A DNA stretch of 5,863 nt from Alphaproteobacteria bacterium (GTDB lineage Bacteria > Pseudomonadota > Alphaproteobacteria > RF32 > CAG-239). Shown here in pieces: positions 5,671 to 5,863 of this stretch (position 1 is the first letter of the stretch; every line of letters starts with the position of its first letter). The translations under genes and the position numbers were made by a program. Below the pieces are notes generated by a model that saw only the letters and a program-made list of their open reading frames with translations, was not told where the DNA came from and ran no database searches. The stretch lies in NCBI GenBank assembly GCA_017452115.1, contig JAFTNB010000144.1:1-5863 (forward strand), given 5' to 3'.

Positions 5671-5745
5671 GCCGCCATAGCTCAGTGGTAGAGCACGTCA
5701 TTGGTAATGACGGGGTCGTAAGTCCGATTCTTACTGGCGGCACCA
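5671..5745 (+). tRNA. trnT: tRNA-Thr, anticodon GGU, CCA encoded
   Basis: A complete cloverleaf can be drawn. The acceptor stem is GCCGCCA (5671-5677) with TGGCGGC (5735-5741), then discriminator A and genomic CCA. The D arm is GCTC/GAGC around AGTGGTA with G18-G19 present. The anticodon arm is CGTCA/TGACG around TTGGTAA, giving anticodon GGT (5703-5705), which reads ACC and ACU threonine codons. The variable loop is GGGTC, and the T arm is GTAAG/CTTAC. All stems are fully paired. One oddity is the T loop, TCCGATT: position 55, almost always U (pseudouridine), is C here. C56, G57 and A58 are normal. The gene stands alone and is followed by a terminator. Confidence 0.97.
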
Positions 5746-5756
5746 TTTATTCAAAT

Positions 5757-5780
5757 CGCTCCTTGGTGAGCGTTTTTTTT
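5757..5780 (+). terminator. Rho-independent terminator of the tRNA-Thr gene
   Basis: CGCTC (5757-5761) pairs with GAGCG (5768-5772) around a six-base loop and is followed directly by eight T residues. It begins 12 bases after the tRNA CCA end, which fits a single-tRNA transcript. Confidence 0.8.
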
Positions 5781-5799
5781 GTTATAAAAATCTTTCAGA

Positions 5800-5805
5800 T
5801 ATAAT
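5800..5805 (+). promoter_or_regulatory. Perfect TATAAT without a good -35, near the right edge
   Basis: TATAAT lies 20 bases after the tRNA terminator. The best upstream match is TTGTTA at 5779-5784, with a short 15-base spacer. It could serve a plus-strand gene starting beyond 5863. No coding sequence is recognisable in 5781-5863. Confidence 0.2.
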
Positions 5806-5863
5806 AACAAATATTAGGAAACAGAAGTTGTTGTTAACTTGTGTATATCATATTCATCATAAC

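Noticed and set aside
5671..5745. tRNA-Thr as an integration site for a mobile element
   Set aside because: tRNA genes are common attachment sites, but there is no integrase, and I saw no repeat of the tRNA 3' end elsewhere in the window.
5378..5863. Second helicase domain lost through a frameshift
   Set aside because: I looked in all plus-strand frames after 5377 for helicase C-terminal motifs such as HRxGRxxR and saw none. The terminator, the small gene and the tRNA fill the space, so this is absence and not a simple frameshift.

Overview
The window is AT-rich bacterial chromosome and looks like housekeeping sequence. The best guess for the source is an AT-rich alphaproteobacterium. The reasons are a GAF-containing nitrogen-type enzyme I (PtsP) followed directly by a RodZ-like helix-turn-helix membrane protein, a pairing I associate with alphaproteobacteria where ispG often comes next, and the general style of the other genes. 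This taxonomic call is inference; no 16S or other marker is present. No mobile element, CRISPR array or phage gene was seen.

Layout. The left half (38-3391) is a minus-strand operon, ptsP then rodZ, probably continuing past the left edge. ptsP diverges from a plus-strand 121-residue mannose-6-phosphate-isomerase-type cupin (3494-3859) across about 100 bp that hold interleaved candidate promoters and a perfect 9-bp inverted repeat. The cupin converges, across a short hairpin (3868-3888), on a minus-strand isochorismatase-family hydrolase (3896-4444). That gene diverges from a plus-strand gene (4541-5377) for a DEAD-box-like protein with only the first RecA domain, degenerate motifs and a low-complexity tail in place of the second domain. 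Its transcript ends at a strong hairpin (5405-5440) that also covers the stop codon of a convergent 48-codon gene (5418-5564, minus) for a very basic small protein. A tRNA-Thr(GGU) gene with an encoded CCA end (5671-5745) and its own terminator follow. The last 80 bases contain no gene.

How the genes relate. PtsP is the phosphoenolpyruvate-dependent entry enzyme of the nitrogen phosphotransferase system, a regulatory phosphorelay; its partners (NPr, EIIA-Ntr) are not in the window. RodZ links the MreB cytoskeleton to the membrane and sets rod shape. The cupin and the hydrolase are small metabolic enzymes without a visible shared pathway. No complete new system is visible. The items most worth a second look are the half-helicase with its altered DEAD box and possible overlapping leader ORF, the small basic gene, the tRNA with C at position 55, and the symmetric repeat between ptsP and the cupin.
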